Positions 42,343-50,282 of a stretch of DNA of 64,000 bases are shown piece by piece. Below the pieces are notes generated by a model. It did not search any database and had not been told where the DNA came from. It was given only the letters and a program-made list of their open reading frames with translations. The position numbers were made by a program, and so were the translations under genes. The stretch comes from Oceanobacillus neutriphilus (GTDB lineage Bacteria > Bacillota > Bacilli > Bacillales > Amphibacillaceae), in the NCBI RefSeq assembly GCF_014645515.1, contig NZ_BMLW01000002.1, forward strand, positions 1 through 64,000, read 5' to 3'. Within the stretch, counting starts at the first letter, position 1; every line of letters begins with the position of its first letter.

Positions 42343-42366
42343 TTGAAAAAGGGTTCAAAATATGAC

Positions 42367-42390
42367 TAATCGGACTTTTGAACATTCTCT
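42367..42390. repeat. Short dispersed repeat in the pur leader
   Basis: The minus-strand sequence AGAGAATGTTCAAAAGTCCG matches the repeat arms found upstream of gatC and pbuG. Here GTTCAAAA also pairs with TTTTGAAC about 15 bases further down. It lies between aptamer and terminator. Confidence 0.55.
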
Positions 42391-42444
42391 TTTTATAAGC
42401 ATCATTCAACATCTGCTGTTTACTAAAAACAGCAGCTCATCCTC

Positions 42445-42512
42445 CCTCATAGTCCAGTCATTTACGGTGCCGGGTAGAAACTTTTGAGCCATATTCTCAA
42501 GTATATATGAGG
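42445..42512 (-). promoter_or_regulatory. Guanine riboswitch (purine aptamer) of the pur operon
   Basis: On the minus strand the conserved purine-aptamer core is complete: P1 CCTCATA/TATGAGG, AATATGG in L2, the AGTTTCTACC junction, CACCGTAAATG in L3 and GACTATGAG in J3/1. The C in GACTAT (position 74 in xpt numbering) specifies guanine or hypoxanthine, not adenine. Purine binding should free the downstream terminator and switch the operon off. Confidence 0.93.
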
Positions 42513-42532
42513 CATTTTCAATTGTTGGCTTT

Positions 42533-42561
42533 AGCATACCAAATAAAATAGAAAAATGCAA
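42533..42561 (-). promoter_or_regulatory. Sigma-A promoter of the pur operon
   Basis: TTGCAT (42556-42561) and TATGCT (42533-42538) have a 17-base spacer on the minus strand. Transcription would start about 15 bases before the aptamer. Confidence 0.75.
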
Positions 42562-42565
42562 GATA

Positions 42566-42611
42566 ATGTCGAACAATTTAAGCTTTACATTTAATTAATG
42601 TTCGGTTTTTA
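42566..42611. promoter_or_regulatory. PurR operator (inverted PurBox pair)
   Basis: TCGAACAATTTA at 42569-42580 faces AATTAATGTTCGGTTTTT at 42593-42610, giving two inverted CGAACA-type boxes just upstream of the -35. PurR, released by PRPP, would repress from here. Confidence 0.75.
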
Positions 42612-42615
42612 ATGA

Positions 42616-43209
42616 TTATTCTTTCTGTCGGCTTTCTTTTTGTGCTTGTTCTTTTGTTTTATTCTCTTTTCGCATTAATTTTCCTTTACGGACTTGCTTC
42701 ACCCAGAATCCGCCGTGGATTCGTTTTGGCTCATAGGAAATAATAAATGCTTTTGGATCTATTTCATGAATTGCCTGATACAGGTTCAACTCATATTTTC
42801 TAGGTGTTAAAATTTGAACAGAAAGCCTGTCCCCATCCATTCCATAGGAGGACCAGCTTGTTACACCATATCCTTTTTCACGGAGACGCTGTGTAAATTT
42901 TAAATCGGGATTCGCGGAAACAACATTCACGGTGATATATCCAAGTGCAAGCTTCTCTTCAATTTTGGAACCAATAATTAAACCTGTTGCGAAACCAATG
43001 GCATAAGCGATCAGATTTTGAATCTGATCCAGATTATCTAACACTAATCCCAGCCCGACAACATAAATAACAATCTCAAACATACTCACAAATGCAGCAA
43101 TATACGTTCTGCCCTTTAATGTCAAAATCATACGAATCGTCATGAGTGATACGTATAAGACATTAACTATAAATATAATTGCCACCATAGTGAGCGCATT
43201 CTCTAACAT
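42616..43209 (-). CDS. yebE: UPF0316 membrane protein YebE (DUF5698/DUF2179)
   Basis: Protein of 197 residues with three N-terminal membrane segments (about 5-25, 37-58, 65-83) and a cytoplasmic DUF2179 domain (about 110-170), followed by a basic, charged tail. This matches B. subtilis YebE, also upstream of purE. DUF2179 may bind a small ligand, possibly nucleotide-related; function unproven. The PurR operator lies directly after its stop. Confidence 0.88.
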   Translation of the reverse strand: MLENALTMVAIIFIVNVLYVSLMTIRMILTLKGRTYIAAFVSMFEIVIYVVGLGLVLDNLDQIQNLIAYAIGFATGLIIGSKIEEKLALGYITVNVVSANPDLKFTQRLREKGYGVTSWSSYGMDGDRLSVQILTPRKYELNLYQAIHEIDPKAFIISYEPKRIHGGFWVKQVRKGKLMRKENKTKEQAQKESRQKE

Positions 43210-43681
43210 ATTGATTCCCCCTTTACCTTCATAAAATATCGTTTCAAACGGAAGAAAAGCACATCCAATAAGATATCATATCTTGTGAATAATTCCCTTT
43301 ATTTTCTAAAACAAAACACGTTGATCCTATGTGAAATAGGATGACTTTAATTTATCACAATTCTGGTAAATGAGGCTATAAGAAAATATTGTATAAATGC
43401 AAGTTCAAAAAATTGGCTGAATGGGGCTTGAAGATTAAGAAAACATGGCCTTTACAAACGTGCCTCAAGTTTATCAGGACCCAGGTCCCGAGCATGATTA
43501 TCCCTCGCACTTCAAGAAATCAACACCCCTATTATTAGGGGCTCTTGTGAGCACCCTTTATAAAAGATTCTCCTTCATTCATATGATTTCTGATAAACGG
43601 CTAGACCATATTTACACTTTATTTAAAAAGTGTGATCCGGTATAGTTTAGATACTGCAGCTTAATAAATGAGGTGGGATAT
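43210..43681. other. Intergenic region, nothing recognised
   Basis: A short hairpin CCCCTA-TTAT-TAGGGG lies at 43526-43541. The 66-codon frame 43445-43645 has no ribosome binding site and looks like chance translation. The promoters for yebE (minus) and the DUF4269 gene (+) must be here, but I could not define them. Confidence 0.4.
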
Positions 43682-44212
43682 ATGTTGAAAAATCTGGAAT
43701 ATCTAAAGTCTGGGAATAAAAAACAAAGAAAAGCATTTAAAGTGATTAACCAGCTGAATATTATAGAGGATTTAAAAATATACTCTCCAATTTTATGTGG
43801 AACCATACCACTCCGTATAGATACAGCATCCTCTGATTTAGATATTATTATGGAAGTTCATGATTTCAGCGATTTCAGAAATAAAATTAACTTTCTCTAT
43901 GGATCCTGCTCTCAATTCAAACTTAAACAGAAGATAATCAGAAGCAAATCGATAGTAAAAGCAAATTTTATTTATGATAATTTTCAATTTGAATTATTTG
44001 GACAAGCTCAAGCTGTAACGCAGCAATATGCTTATCTGCATATGGTAATTGAAAAATATCTGCTCGATACGAATCCATCTTGGCAATGCGAAATTATTGC
44101 TTTAAAAGAACAAGGATTTAAGACAGAGCAGGCATTTTGCCATATGCTTGAATTAACAGGAGATCCTTTTGAAGCTTTAATAGATTATGGACAAAAAGAA
44201 GAAATAATTTAA
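43682..44212 (+). CDS. DUF4269 family protein (nucleotidyltransferase-like)
   Basis: Protein of 176 residues from the ATG at 43682, placed behind GAGGTGGGAT. It matches my memory of the DUF4269 family, which has a nucleotidyltransferase-like core: CGTIPLRIDTASSDLDIIME contains the S-D-L-D pattern of metal-binding aspartates, and FELFGQA with later TQQYAYLHM helices follows. No substrate or role is known. Single gene followed by a terminator. Confidence 0.75.
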   Translation: MLKNLEYLKSGNKKQRKAFKVINQLNIIEDLKIYSPILCGTIPLRIDTASSDLDIIMEVHDFSDFRNKINFLYGSCSQFKLKQKIIRSKSIVKANFIYDNFQFELFGQAQAVTQQYAYLHMVIEKYLLDTNPSWQCEIIALKEQGFKTEQAFCHMLELTGDPFEALIDYGQKEEII

Positions 44213-44421
44213 TGTTTTTCTGTAGTGAATTCTACCTCTGGCAAATCGCCTTTATATGCCTTAAGAACATAGTCAGGCTTTATTCAGTGATGGTTTTCTT
44301 TTCGTTCCCTGCTGAATATGAGTACCACAAGAGCCTGCACCTTAAGTGTGATCAAAAAGCAGGAACCTTACAAAAGCCCGGGCGAGTATTCGCAGGTCCA
44401 GCTAGTTACACTGCGATAAAA
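44213..44421. other. Non-coding tail after the DUF4269 gene
   Basis: No convincing gene. The segment AGTTACACTGCGATAAA (44404-44420), directly before the terminator, recurs as AGTTACTCTGCGATAAA at 50214-50230, also next to a terminator hairpin. Confidence 0.35.
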
Positions 44422-44451
44422 AAGAAGGAGATTTCTCACCTTCTTTTTTCA
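44422..44451 (+). terminator. Terminator of the DUF4269 gene
   Basis: AAGAAGG pairs with CCTTCTT around a ten-base loop, then TTTT on the + strand. Confidence 0.75.
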
Positions 44452-44593
44452 TTGGCACGCTATTCTATTAAGCAATAATTTCATTAACTAACGATGATGT
44501 GACAGCTATGACAAATGACGAAGCAGCGTTTACTCCTATAGTTGATGGTTCTAAGAATAAAGATTCCGAATGCTGCATTAGCAGCCTGCCATT

Positions 44594-45151
44594 CTAAAAC
44601 CCTCTCAATCTCTTTCTCAATGTTTTCCTCCAGACGACCCCCAAATCTGTGCAATGAAACAGTTCATCTGCTCCCCATAAATTATCACGGTCTATATACA
44701 TTACTTCATTACAGGCTGCAATAGACCATTTAGGATTCGGACGCTCTATCAGCTGTAAATCTTTCTCCGGCTGAATTTTGCCTTCCTCCAGCACCCGGAA
44801 ATACCAGCCTGTTTTGAATCCATTTTCCATCTCTTTCTGCGATACCATCCCGGGCTGGGAAACCTGGATGACAGCTTTCCCAAATTGATAAATATCACCG
44901 ATAAATACAGAATACTCATCCATTTCCAGAACAGAAAGGTTTTCCTTCTTTTCTCCTGCACGTTCTGTAAATAATTTATCTGTATCCGGTTCATTGTAAT
45001 GCCTAATTGGAAAAGCAAAAATACTTTTATCAAAGATAGCTATCTTTTTGTCCGGGTTCTCTTTTGCAAAACCAAGTCTCGATAAAAACATACTATTTTT
45101 TATTTCATTCTGTTTATTATTAAAAATCCTATGTACAAATGGTTCTTCCAT
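44594..45151 (-). CDS. Degenerate MOSC-domain-like protein
   Basis: Protein of 185 residues resembling YiiM-type MOSC proteins: FAFPIRHYNEPDTDKLF, then YSVFIGDIYQFGKAVIQVSQPG and GWYFRVLEEGKI. The expected HHGG-D-K stretch before AFPI is replaced by NPDKKIAIFDK, and the conserved cysteine after the QP motif is missing (QPGMVS). So it either lost the molybdenum-cofactor/sulfur-related activity or is a decaying gene. The reading frame itself is intact. The ATG is preceded by only a weak GGTGACAT. It is divergent from msrA. Confidence 0.55.
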   Translation of the reverse strand: MEEPFVHRIFNNKQNEIKNSMFLSRLGFAKENPDKKIAIFDKSIFAFPIRHYNEPDTDKLFTERAGEKKENLSVLEMDEYSVFIGDIYQFGKAVIQVSQPGMVSQKEMENGFKTGWYFRVLEEGKIQPEKDLQLIERPNPKWSIAACNEVMYIDRDNLWGADELFHCTDLGVVWRKTLRKRLRGF

Positions 45152-45247
45152 GATGTCACCTTATTTCTAAAAAATACTTAAATATGTTATATTAATTTCA
45201 TTCTACAAATTATCGTGACTTTTGAAAAGCCTCAAGGGGGACTTAAT

Positions 45248-45772
45248 ATGACATTACAAAAAGCAACATTTGCCGGCGGCTGCTTCTGGTGTATGGTGAA
45301 GCCTTTTGATCAATGGGACGGCGTACATCAGGTTATTTCCGGTTACACAGGCGGGCACATAGAAAATCCTGATTATAAGCAAGTTAAACAAGGAAATACA
45401 GGACATTATGAAGCAGTAGAAATTACTTATGATGATTCCCTTATCGACTACCAGACCATTCTTGATCTATATTGGCCGCAGATCGATCCGACTGATCCAG
45501 ATGGACAATTCCAGGATAGAGGCGAGCAATATAGAACTGCTATCTTTTATCATAGTGAGGAACAGAAAGGGCTTGCTGAAAAAGCGAAGCACGCACTTGC
45601 TGACAGCGGAAGATTCTCTAAACCAATTGTAACAGAAATTAAAGCTGCATCTGTTTTTTATCCTGCTGAAGATTATCATCAGGACTTTTATAAAAAGAGT
45701 AAGGCCGAGTATGAAGAAGATCGCGCTAAATCAGGACGGGACGAATTTATTGCGGAAAACTGGCAGGCATAA
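45248..45772 (+). CDS. msrA: Peptide methionine sulfoxide reductase MsrA
   Basis: Repairs methionine-S-sulfoxide in proteins with thioredoxin as electron donor. The 174 residues begin with the catalytic GGCFWC (Cys12), and GYTGGH, the GHYEAVEI segment and DPTDPDGQFQDRGEQYRT are standard. No C-terminal recycling cysteine is evident, as in some single-cysteine MsrA types; I note a second Cys15 in the motif. The ATG follows GGGGGA. No msrB lies beside it. Confidence 0.95.
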   Translation: MTLQKATFAGGCFWCMVKPFDQWDGVHQVISGYTGGHIENPDYKQVKQGNTGHYEAVEITYDDSLIDYQTILDLYWPQIDPTDPDGQFQDRGEQYRTAIFYHSEEQKGLAEKAKHALADSGRFSKPIVTEIKAASVFYPAEDYHQDFYKKSKAEYEEDRAKSGRDEFIAENWQA

Positions 45773-45899
45773 TCTTACTTGCTAAAAATTATACAGAGGT
45801 GCTCCATAAAAAAATAAACTTCCTCTGCAAAAGAGCCGTCTAATGTAAATAGTTCTTTAGCATAAAACGGAACAAATTAATACAGAATGAAATCTTTAC

Positions 45900-45938
45900 A
45901 GAGACCTGATAAATAATATTTTGGAAGGTCTCTCTTTT
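45900..45938 (+). terminator. Terminator of msrA
   Basis: AGAGACCT (45900-45907) pairs with AGGTCTCT (45926-45933), followed by CTTTTTAT on the + strand. Confidence 0.85.
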
Positions 45939-45986
45939 TATATTATTACGACCAGATATCACTAAAGCTTGGAAAGTGGGAAAAAT

Positions 45987-46592
45987 ATGAAAATCAGAGC
46001 ATATACTCCGGCAGATGAGAGAGGGTGGCTTCAATGCCGCGTACTTGCCTTTTTAGAAACAGCTTATTTTGATAATGTGCTTCAGGAAAAAGAAACCTAT
46101 GCGTTTCCGTCTATTGAACTTGTCGCTGAAATCGAAGGAAAAATTGCAGGACTAATTGATATAGAATATGAAAATGAGAATGGTACGGTTTGCTCCCGCA
46201 ACAGCGGTTTAGGAGGAATGATCTGGCATATTGCAGTACATCCCGATTATTCCCGGCAAGGAATTGGGCAAGCCTTATTGAATGAGGCTGAGAAAATAGC
46301 AAAAACACAAAAATTGAATTACCTTGAAGCATGGACACGGGATGATAAATGGGTTCAGAATTGGTATGAAAAAATGGGCTTTACTATGGTTGACTCTTAT
46401 TATCATATTTATTTAGAAGGAAATGAAATTAAAAGCCATTTCCAGTCTGCTACAGACCAGCTTTTCCCTGTATCTTCCTTTTCGCATTATACAAGGAAAG
46501 ACCTTGAACAGTTTGCTGGTATTGAAAGAAAGCATCAATGTGTCTGCTATGTTAAAGCACTAAATGAAAACAGCAGCATCAAAAATAAATAA
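45987..46592 (+). CDS. GNAT-family N-acetyltransferase
   Basis: A 201-residue protein. The GNAT core is in the first 145 residues, with the acetyl-CoA loop HPDYSRQGIGQALL near 90-103 and YEKMGF later. A C-terminal extension of about 60 residues is of unknown role. Start at the ATG 45987 behind GGAAAGTGGG. The substrate cannot be inferred. It follows the msrA terminator and is probably its own unit. Confidence 0.85.
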   Translation: MKIRAYTPADERGWLQCRVLAFLETAYFDNVLQEKETYAFPSIELVAEIEGKIAGLIDIEYENENGTVCSRNSGLGGMIWHIAVHPDYSRQGIGQALLNEAEKIAKTQKLNYLEAWTRDDKWVQNWYEKMGFTMVDSYYHIYLEGNEIKSHFQSATDQLFPVSSFSHYTRKDLEQFAGIERKHQCVCYVKALNENSSIKNK

Positions 46593-46615
46593 CATAAAAT
46601 CTATCTTACAAATGC

Positions 46616-46641
46616 CCCCAGCAAATTCCGATTTGCTGAGG
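46616..46641. terminator. Hairpin between converging GNAT and amidotransferase genes
   Basis: CAGCAAAT-TCCG-ATTTGCTG (46619-46638), with one more C-G-type extension, makes a stable hairpin between convergent genes. Neither side has a good T tract. Confidence 0.5.
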
Positions 46642-46739
46642 TCACCTGTACGACACTTCTTCTAAAATAGTATCTAAAACAATTTGCACCTTATATTCCA
46701 TACACGCAACTCTCATTGTACATTCCTATAACTAATAAT

Positions 46740-47453
46740 CTACTTTTCTTTGCATGCCTGAATAAAGCCTTGATAAATAGCCAATGATGGATCATCCGAA
46801 AGATTAATCAAGCCTTCCGGATGCCACTGTAATCCTAAAACAAAGCGATGTATTTTACTTTCAAATGCCTCCATCACACCATCATCTGCTACAGCAGAAA
46901 CCATAAAATCTTTACCAAGAGCGCGATTTGCCTGATGATGGTAGCTGTTTACCCTGATCTTCTCCGCTTGAACCAGTTTTTCCAATAAAGAAGGCCGGGC
47001 TATTTTGACAGTATGTGAACGATGATGGAATGCAGCTTTTTGAGTATGCTGAATTAACTGCTTCGGATATTGTGAATCTAAATCCTGATACATGGTTCCT
47101 CCTGTAACGACATTTAAAATCTGGCATCCTCTGCAAACTCCCAGTACCGGCTTATCCTTCTCCAAGAAATAGGAGATAATTTCCTTTTCTAATCGATCTC
47201 TTTCAGGAATGATGGTTCCAAGATTCGGATTTGGCTCTTCTTGAAATAAAGAAGGATCGATATCATAGCCGCCCGGCAGATAGAGGCCATCCATTTTATC
47301 AAGTAATACAGCTATTTCCTGATAATCACTATAATACGGCAGAATAACCGGGATGCCTCCAGCTTGTTCAATAGCTCTTATATTCCGCAGGTGCATCTTA
47401 TATTCCGTTCCATCTGCTTCCATCGACGCTGTCACTCCAATAATCGGCTTCAT
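46740..47453 (-). CDS. PuuD-like class I glutamine amidotransferase
   Basis: Peptidase C26 family protein (237 residues), resembling gamma-glutamyl-GABA hydrolase. The N-terminus PIIGVTAS, the LYLPGGYDIDP segment, the nucleophile elbow GVCRGCQ and the C-terminal GLQWHPEG His-Glu pair are all present. Many members have Met after the second Gly of the elbow, where a second Cys is found here. The substrate in this organism is unknown, and no polyamine genes lie nearby. Confidence 0.88.
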   Translation of the reverse strand: MKPIIGVTASMEADGTEYKMHLRNIRAIEQAGGIPVILPYYSDYQEIAVLLDKMDGLYLPGGYDIDPSLFQEEPNPNLGTIIPERDRLEKEIISYFLEKDKPVLGVCRGCQILNVVTGGTMYQDLDSQYPKQLIQHTQKAAFHHRSHTVKIARPSLLEKLVQAEKIRVNSYHHQANRALGKDFMVSAVADDGVMEAFESKIHRFVLGLQWHPEGLINLSDDPSLAIYQGFIQACKEK

Positions 47454-47654
47454 TTCATTGCCCCCTTATACTTTTCTGGTTACTACTGATGCCTTCACAG
47501 TAATGAGATGATTATAATTTCTGCATAGCTTTACTTTTGGTGTATTCTATACCCTCGCACTGCATTTTGTGACTTTAATTTATATCAAATAGTATAAGAA
47601 AATTAAAACTTTTTCAAATAGTAAACATTTATTTTCGATAAATATACTATTAAT

Positions 47655-47690
47655 AAAAATCTCCCTGACCGAATTGGAAAGAGAGATTTC
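47655..47690 (-). terminator. Terminator of the long DUF1307 lipoprotein gene
   Basis: AAATCTC and GGAGATTT arms, followed by TTATTAATA on the minus strand, lie just after the stop codon. Confidence 0.65.
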
Positions 47691-47694
47691 TTAT

Positions 47695-48909
47695 TTAATT
47701 TGTATCAATAGTCATGTCTTTTATTGTTAAATATTGACCTTCCTGAACCGTTATATTGGTATCATCTTTTGGCAGTTCATTTGTCTCTATCGAATAAAGA
47801 CCATGACTGCTGTCTTTTGCAACCTCCAGATAACCCATATCTCCAAATGCTTCTTCATTCAATACTAAATTATATTCTCCGGCTGGAATATCCTCACCGA
47901 CTTTGTACATGCCATCTGTATATACGCCATCCTCCGGAATAATAGTTGGTGCTTCTTCAACCGTGTATGCGGCAACGTTCTCCAGGTTTAAATAGTCACC
48001 ATTTTTTACAGTAATATATGTATGAGATCCTTCTGTTAAATTTAAATTAAAAATAATGCTGTCTGATGTTCCGAATCTGCTTGAAGCTGCTTCGACATAA
48101 CCCGCTGAATCAGCAATAACCAGATATTCTCCAGCTTTGATTTCTTCTCCAACTTTATATGTACCACTATTCACAGAACCCGAATCAGCAGCTTCTTCAG
48201 CAATATCATCAGCTTCTGATTCGGCTGATGCTGTATTTTTGGCGTCTGTGCCACTTTCAACAATTTCATATCCCTCAGCTTGAAGCATTTGAACAGATTG
48301 CTGTAAACTTACTCTGCTCATGCTTAAATCCCCTTCATAATCCGATCCTGTCATTTGACTTACTTCATATAGATCAGCCTCATCAAAGTTTACAGTTAAT
48401 GTTTCCATAATTTTATCATCCAGATATTCAAAGTTATGAGTGACCCCTTCTATCCCCTGAAATTCTTCAGCGCTTTCTGCCATCATCTCCTCTGCCTCTC
48501 CTGGTGTAGATACTCCTAAGGCAGAATAAAGCACTTCATTATTTGCTGTCTGTTCATAGACTGTGTCACCATCTGCTTTATAAGTAAGTTTTACAGTAAC
48601 ACCGCCCTGCTCTAATTGAAGGGTTACAATATTTTCATCGAATGGATCAAAGTCAAAGTCCTGTGTCTCTACAGCAGCAGCTTCGTTTTCTTCATTTTCT
48701 TCATTTTCTTCTGAATCTGTAGCGGATTCTTCTTCATCTGTATGACTTTCTTCTTTAGTGTTATCTTCCTTATCATCTGCTACCTCTGCTTTTTCATCTG
48801 CGGTCTTTCCCTCCTTGGTACTTTTATTGTCGCCTTCATCATTAGAACCACAGGCTGCGAGCACAAGACTAATGAGCATTACAGCACATAGCATTAGCCA
48901 TTTCTTCAT
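47695..48909 (-). CDS. DUF1307 (YehR-like) lipoprotein with C-terminal repeat domain
   Basis: Lipoprotein of 404 residues (signal ends LVLAAC, Cys20). An acidic linker (about 24-80) is followed by a YehR/DUF1307 domain (about 85-225), then a second acidic linker and two similar segments of about 65 residues, GTYKVGEEIKAGEYLV and GMYKVGEDIPAGEYNL. Each ends with a YITVKNGDYL or ITVQEGQYL strand, so they are a tandem duplication. The first 220 residues are closely similar to the next gene upstream. Function unknown. ATG at 48909 behind GGGGAG. It has its own terminator. Confidence 0.8.
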   Translation of the reverse strand: MKKWLMLCAVMLISLVLAACGSNDEGDNKSTKEGKTADEKAEVADDKEDNTKEESHTDEEESATDSEENEENEENEAAAVETQDFDFDPFDENIVTLQLEQGGVTVKLTYKADGDTVYEQTANNEVLYSALGVSTPGEAEEMMAESAEEFQGIEGVTHNFEYLDDKIMETLTVNFDEADLYEVSQMTGSDYEGDLSMSRVSLQQSVQMLQAEGYEIVESGTDAKNTASAESEADDIAEEAADSGSVNSGTYKVGEEIKAGEYLVIADSAGYVEAASSRFGTSDSIIFNLNLTEGSHTYITVKNGDYLNLENVAAYTVEEAPTIIPEDGVYTDGMYKVGEDIPAGEYNLVLNEEAFGDMGYLEVAKDSSHGLYSIETNELPKDDTNITVQEGQYLTIKDMTIDTN

Positions 48910-49042
48910 TTTCACTTTCTCCCCTCTCATCCATTTAACAATTATAGCATTTTACTTATTATTACCAAATATCTGTCAATTAAATCCTTTTCTAAGTATT
49001 CATTTCCCATTCCTAGTACTTACAGAAGAATTTCTCCCGAAA

Positions 49043-49086
49043 ATAAAAACAGCCTGGCACTGTTAAAACAACAGCGCCAGACTGCA
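49043..49086 (-). terminator. Terminator of the short DUF1307 lipoprotein gene
   Basis: CAGTCTGGC-CTGTT pairs with AACAG-GCCAGGCTG around GTTTT, then TTTTTATTTT on the minus strand. Confidence 0.88.
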
Positions 49087-49159
49087 GTAAAATTTTTCAC
49101 TTGTCTGATCTACAGAAAGTTAACAAAATAGTTCTTTTTCTTAATAATTTCTATGCAAA

Positions 49160-49825
49160 TTATTCCTCTACGATTTCATAGCCTTGTGCCTGAAGCATTT
49201 GGACAGATTGCTGCAGACTTACACCACCGCTTAAATCTCCCTCAAATTCAGATCCTGTCAATTGGCTTACTTCATTCACATCAGCTTCATCGTAATTTAC
49301 CGTTAATGTTTCCACAACTTTATCATCGAGATATTCAAAGTTATGAGTAACTCCTTCTATGCCCTCAAAATCTGCAGCATAGTCTGCCATTGCCTCTTCA
49401 GCTTCTTCCGGTGTAGAAACTCCTAATACAGAATAAGGCATTTCATTATTTGCAGTTTGCTCATAGACCATATCGCCATCTGCTTTATAAGTAAGTTGTA
49501 CAATAACACCAGCCTCTTCCGATTGAAGCGTTACTGTATTTTCACCGTTTGGATCAAAGTCAAAATCTTGCGCTTCTGTAGCTGCATCATTTCCTGAATC
49601 AGCATTCTCTTCTGCATCTGTATCAGATTCTTCATCAGCAGCTGCACCTTCTTCAGCTTCCGCGTTTTCTTCTGAATCCTCATCGTTATCTGTTGTTTCT
49701 TCTGCAGTATCCTCAGTGCTCTCATTATCTTTAGTGTCCTTATCATCGTCTGAATCATCAGAACCACAAGCAACCAAAGTAACACTAAGAAGTAATGCCA
49801 TACATAGCATTAGCCATTTTTTCAT
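49160..49825 (-). CDS. DUF1307 (YehR-like) lipoprotein
   Basis: Lipoprotein of 221 residues (MKKWLMLC start, signal ends TLVAC, Cys20), with an acidic linker (24-80) and a DUF1307 domain with TVTLQSEEAGVIVQLTYKADGD and HNFEYLDDKVVETLTVNYDEAD. It is a paralogue of the first half of the downstream lipoprotein and ends where that protein goes on to its repeat segments. ATG at 49825 behind GAGGAAGAA. Both genes have their own terminators. A duplication followed by gain or loss of the C-terminal repeats is likely. Confidence 0.82.
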   Translation of the reverse strand: MKKWLMLCMALLLSVTLVACGSDDSDDDKDTKDNESTEDTAEETTDNDEDSEENAEAEEGAAADEESDTDAEENADSGNDAATEAQDFDFDPNGENTVTLQSEEAGVIVQLTYKADGDMVYEQTANNEMPYSVLGVSTPEEAEEAMADYAADFEGIEGVTHNFEYLDDKVVETLTVNYDEADVNEVSQLTGSEFEGDLSGGVSLQQSVQMLQAQGYEIVEE

Positions 49826-50235
49826 TTCTGTTCTTCCTCTCTCCTCTGAAGTTAACAATAGCATTGTTAATACTATTTCATAATCATATGAAAATCTTGG
49901 AAGGTTTTCAATAGGTCAAAGGCTTTAAACTTACTGCTTAAAAAAGTATATTAAATTTAGAATTATATCATTTTTCCTATTAATTAACCTGTCATTATCT
50001 CATTTCTTCTATATTAATATAGTTTCATTGACTACTCTCCTAAAGCAATTGTAAAACACTACTTTTTTCCTATTTTCTAAACCCATTCTTTACTTAGCAG
50101 GATTTTTTGTTCTTCACTATGTAATAAAGTTAAAATGGAGAATAATGTTGGATCAGGACCGGGTTGTATGCATTGCAAAAAGCCTCGGCACAACACTTTT
50201 ATGAACCGTATCCAGTTACTCTGCGATAAACTAAA
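49826..50235. other. Non-coding stretch between lipoprotein gene and pbuG
   Basis: AT-rich DNA which should hold the promoter of the lipoprotein gene; I could not fix it. At 50214-50230 lies the 17-base AGTTACTCTGCGATAAA motif also found at 44404. No gene seen. Confidence 0.35.
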
Positions 50236-50264
50236 AGAGGAGAATGCACCGCACTCTCCCCTTA
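50236..50264 (-). terminator. Terminator of pbuG
   Basis: GGAGA-TGC pairs with GCA-TCTCC (50239-50259) around GGT on the minus strand, followed by TCTTTTAG. Confidence 0.75.
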
Positions 50265-50282
50265 TCAGCTACATATTGATTT

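Noticed and set aside
43445-43645. A 66-codon + strand frame between yebE and the DUF4269 gene
   Set aside because: No ribosome binding site and no protein-like pattern; a small hairpin lies inside.
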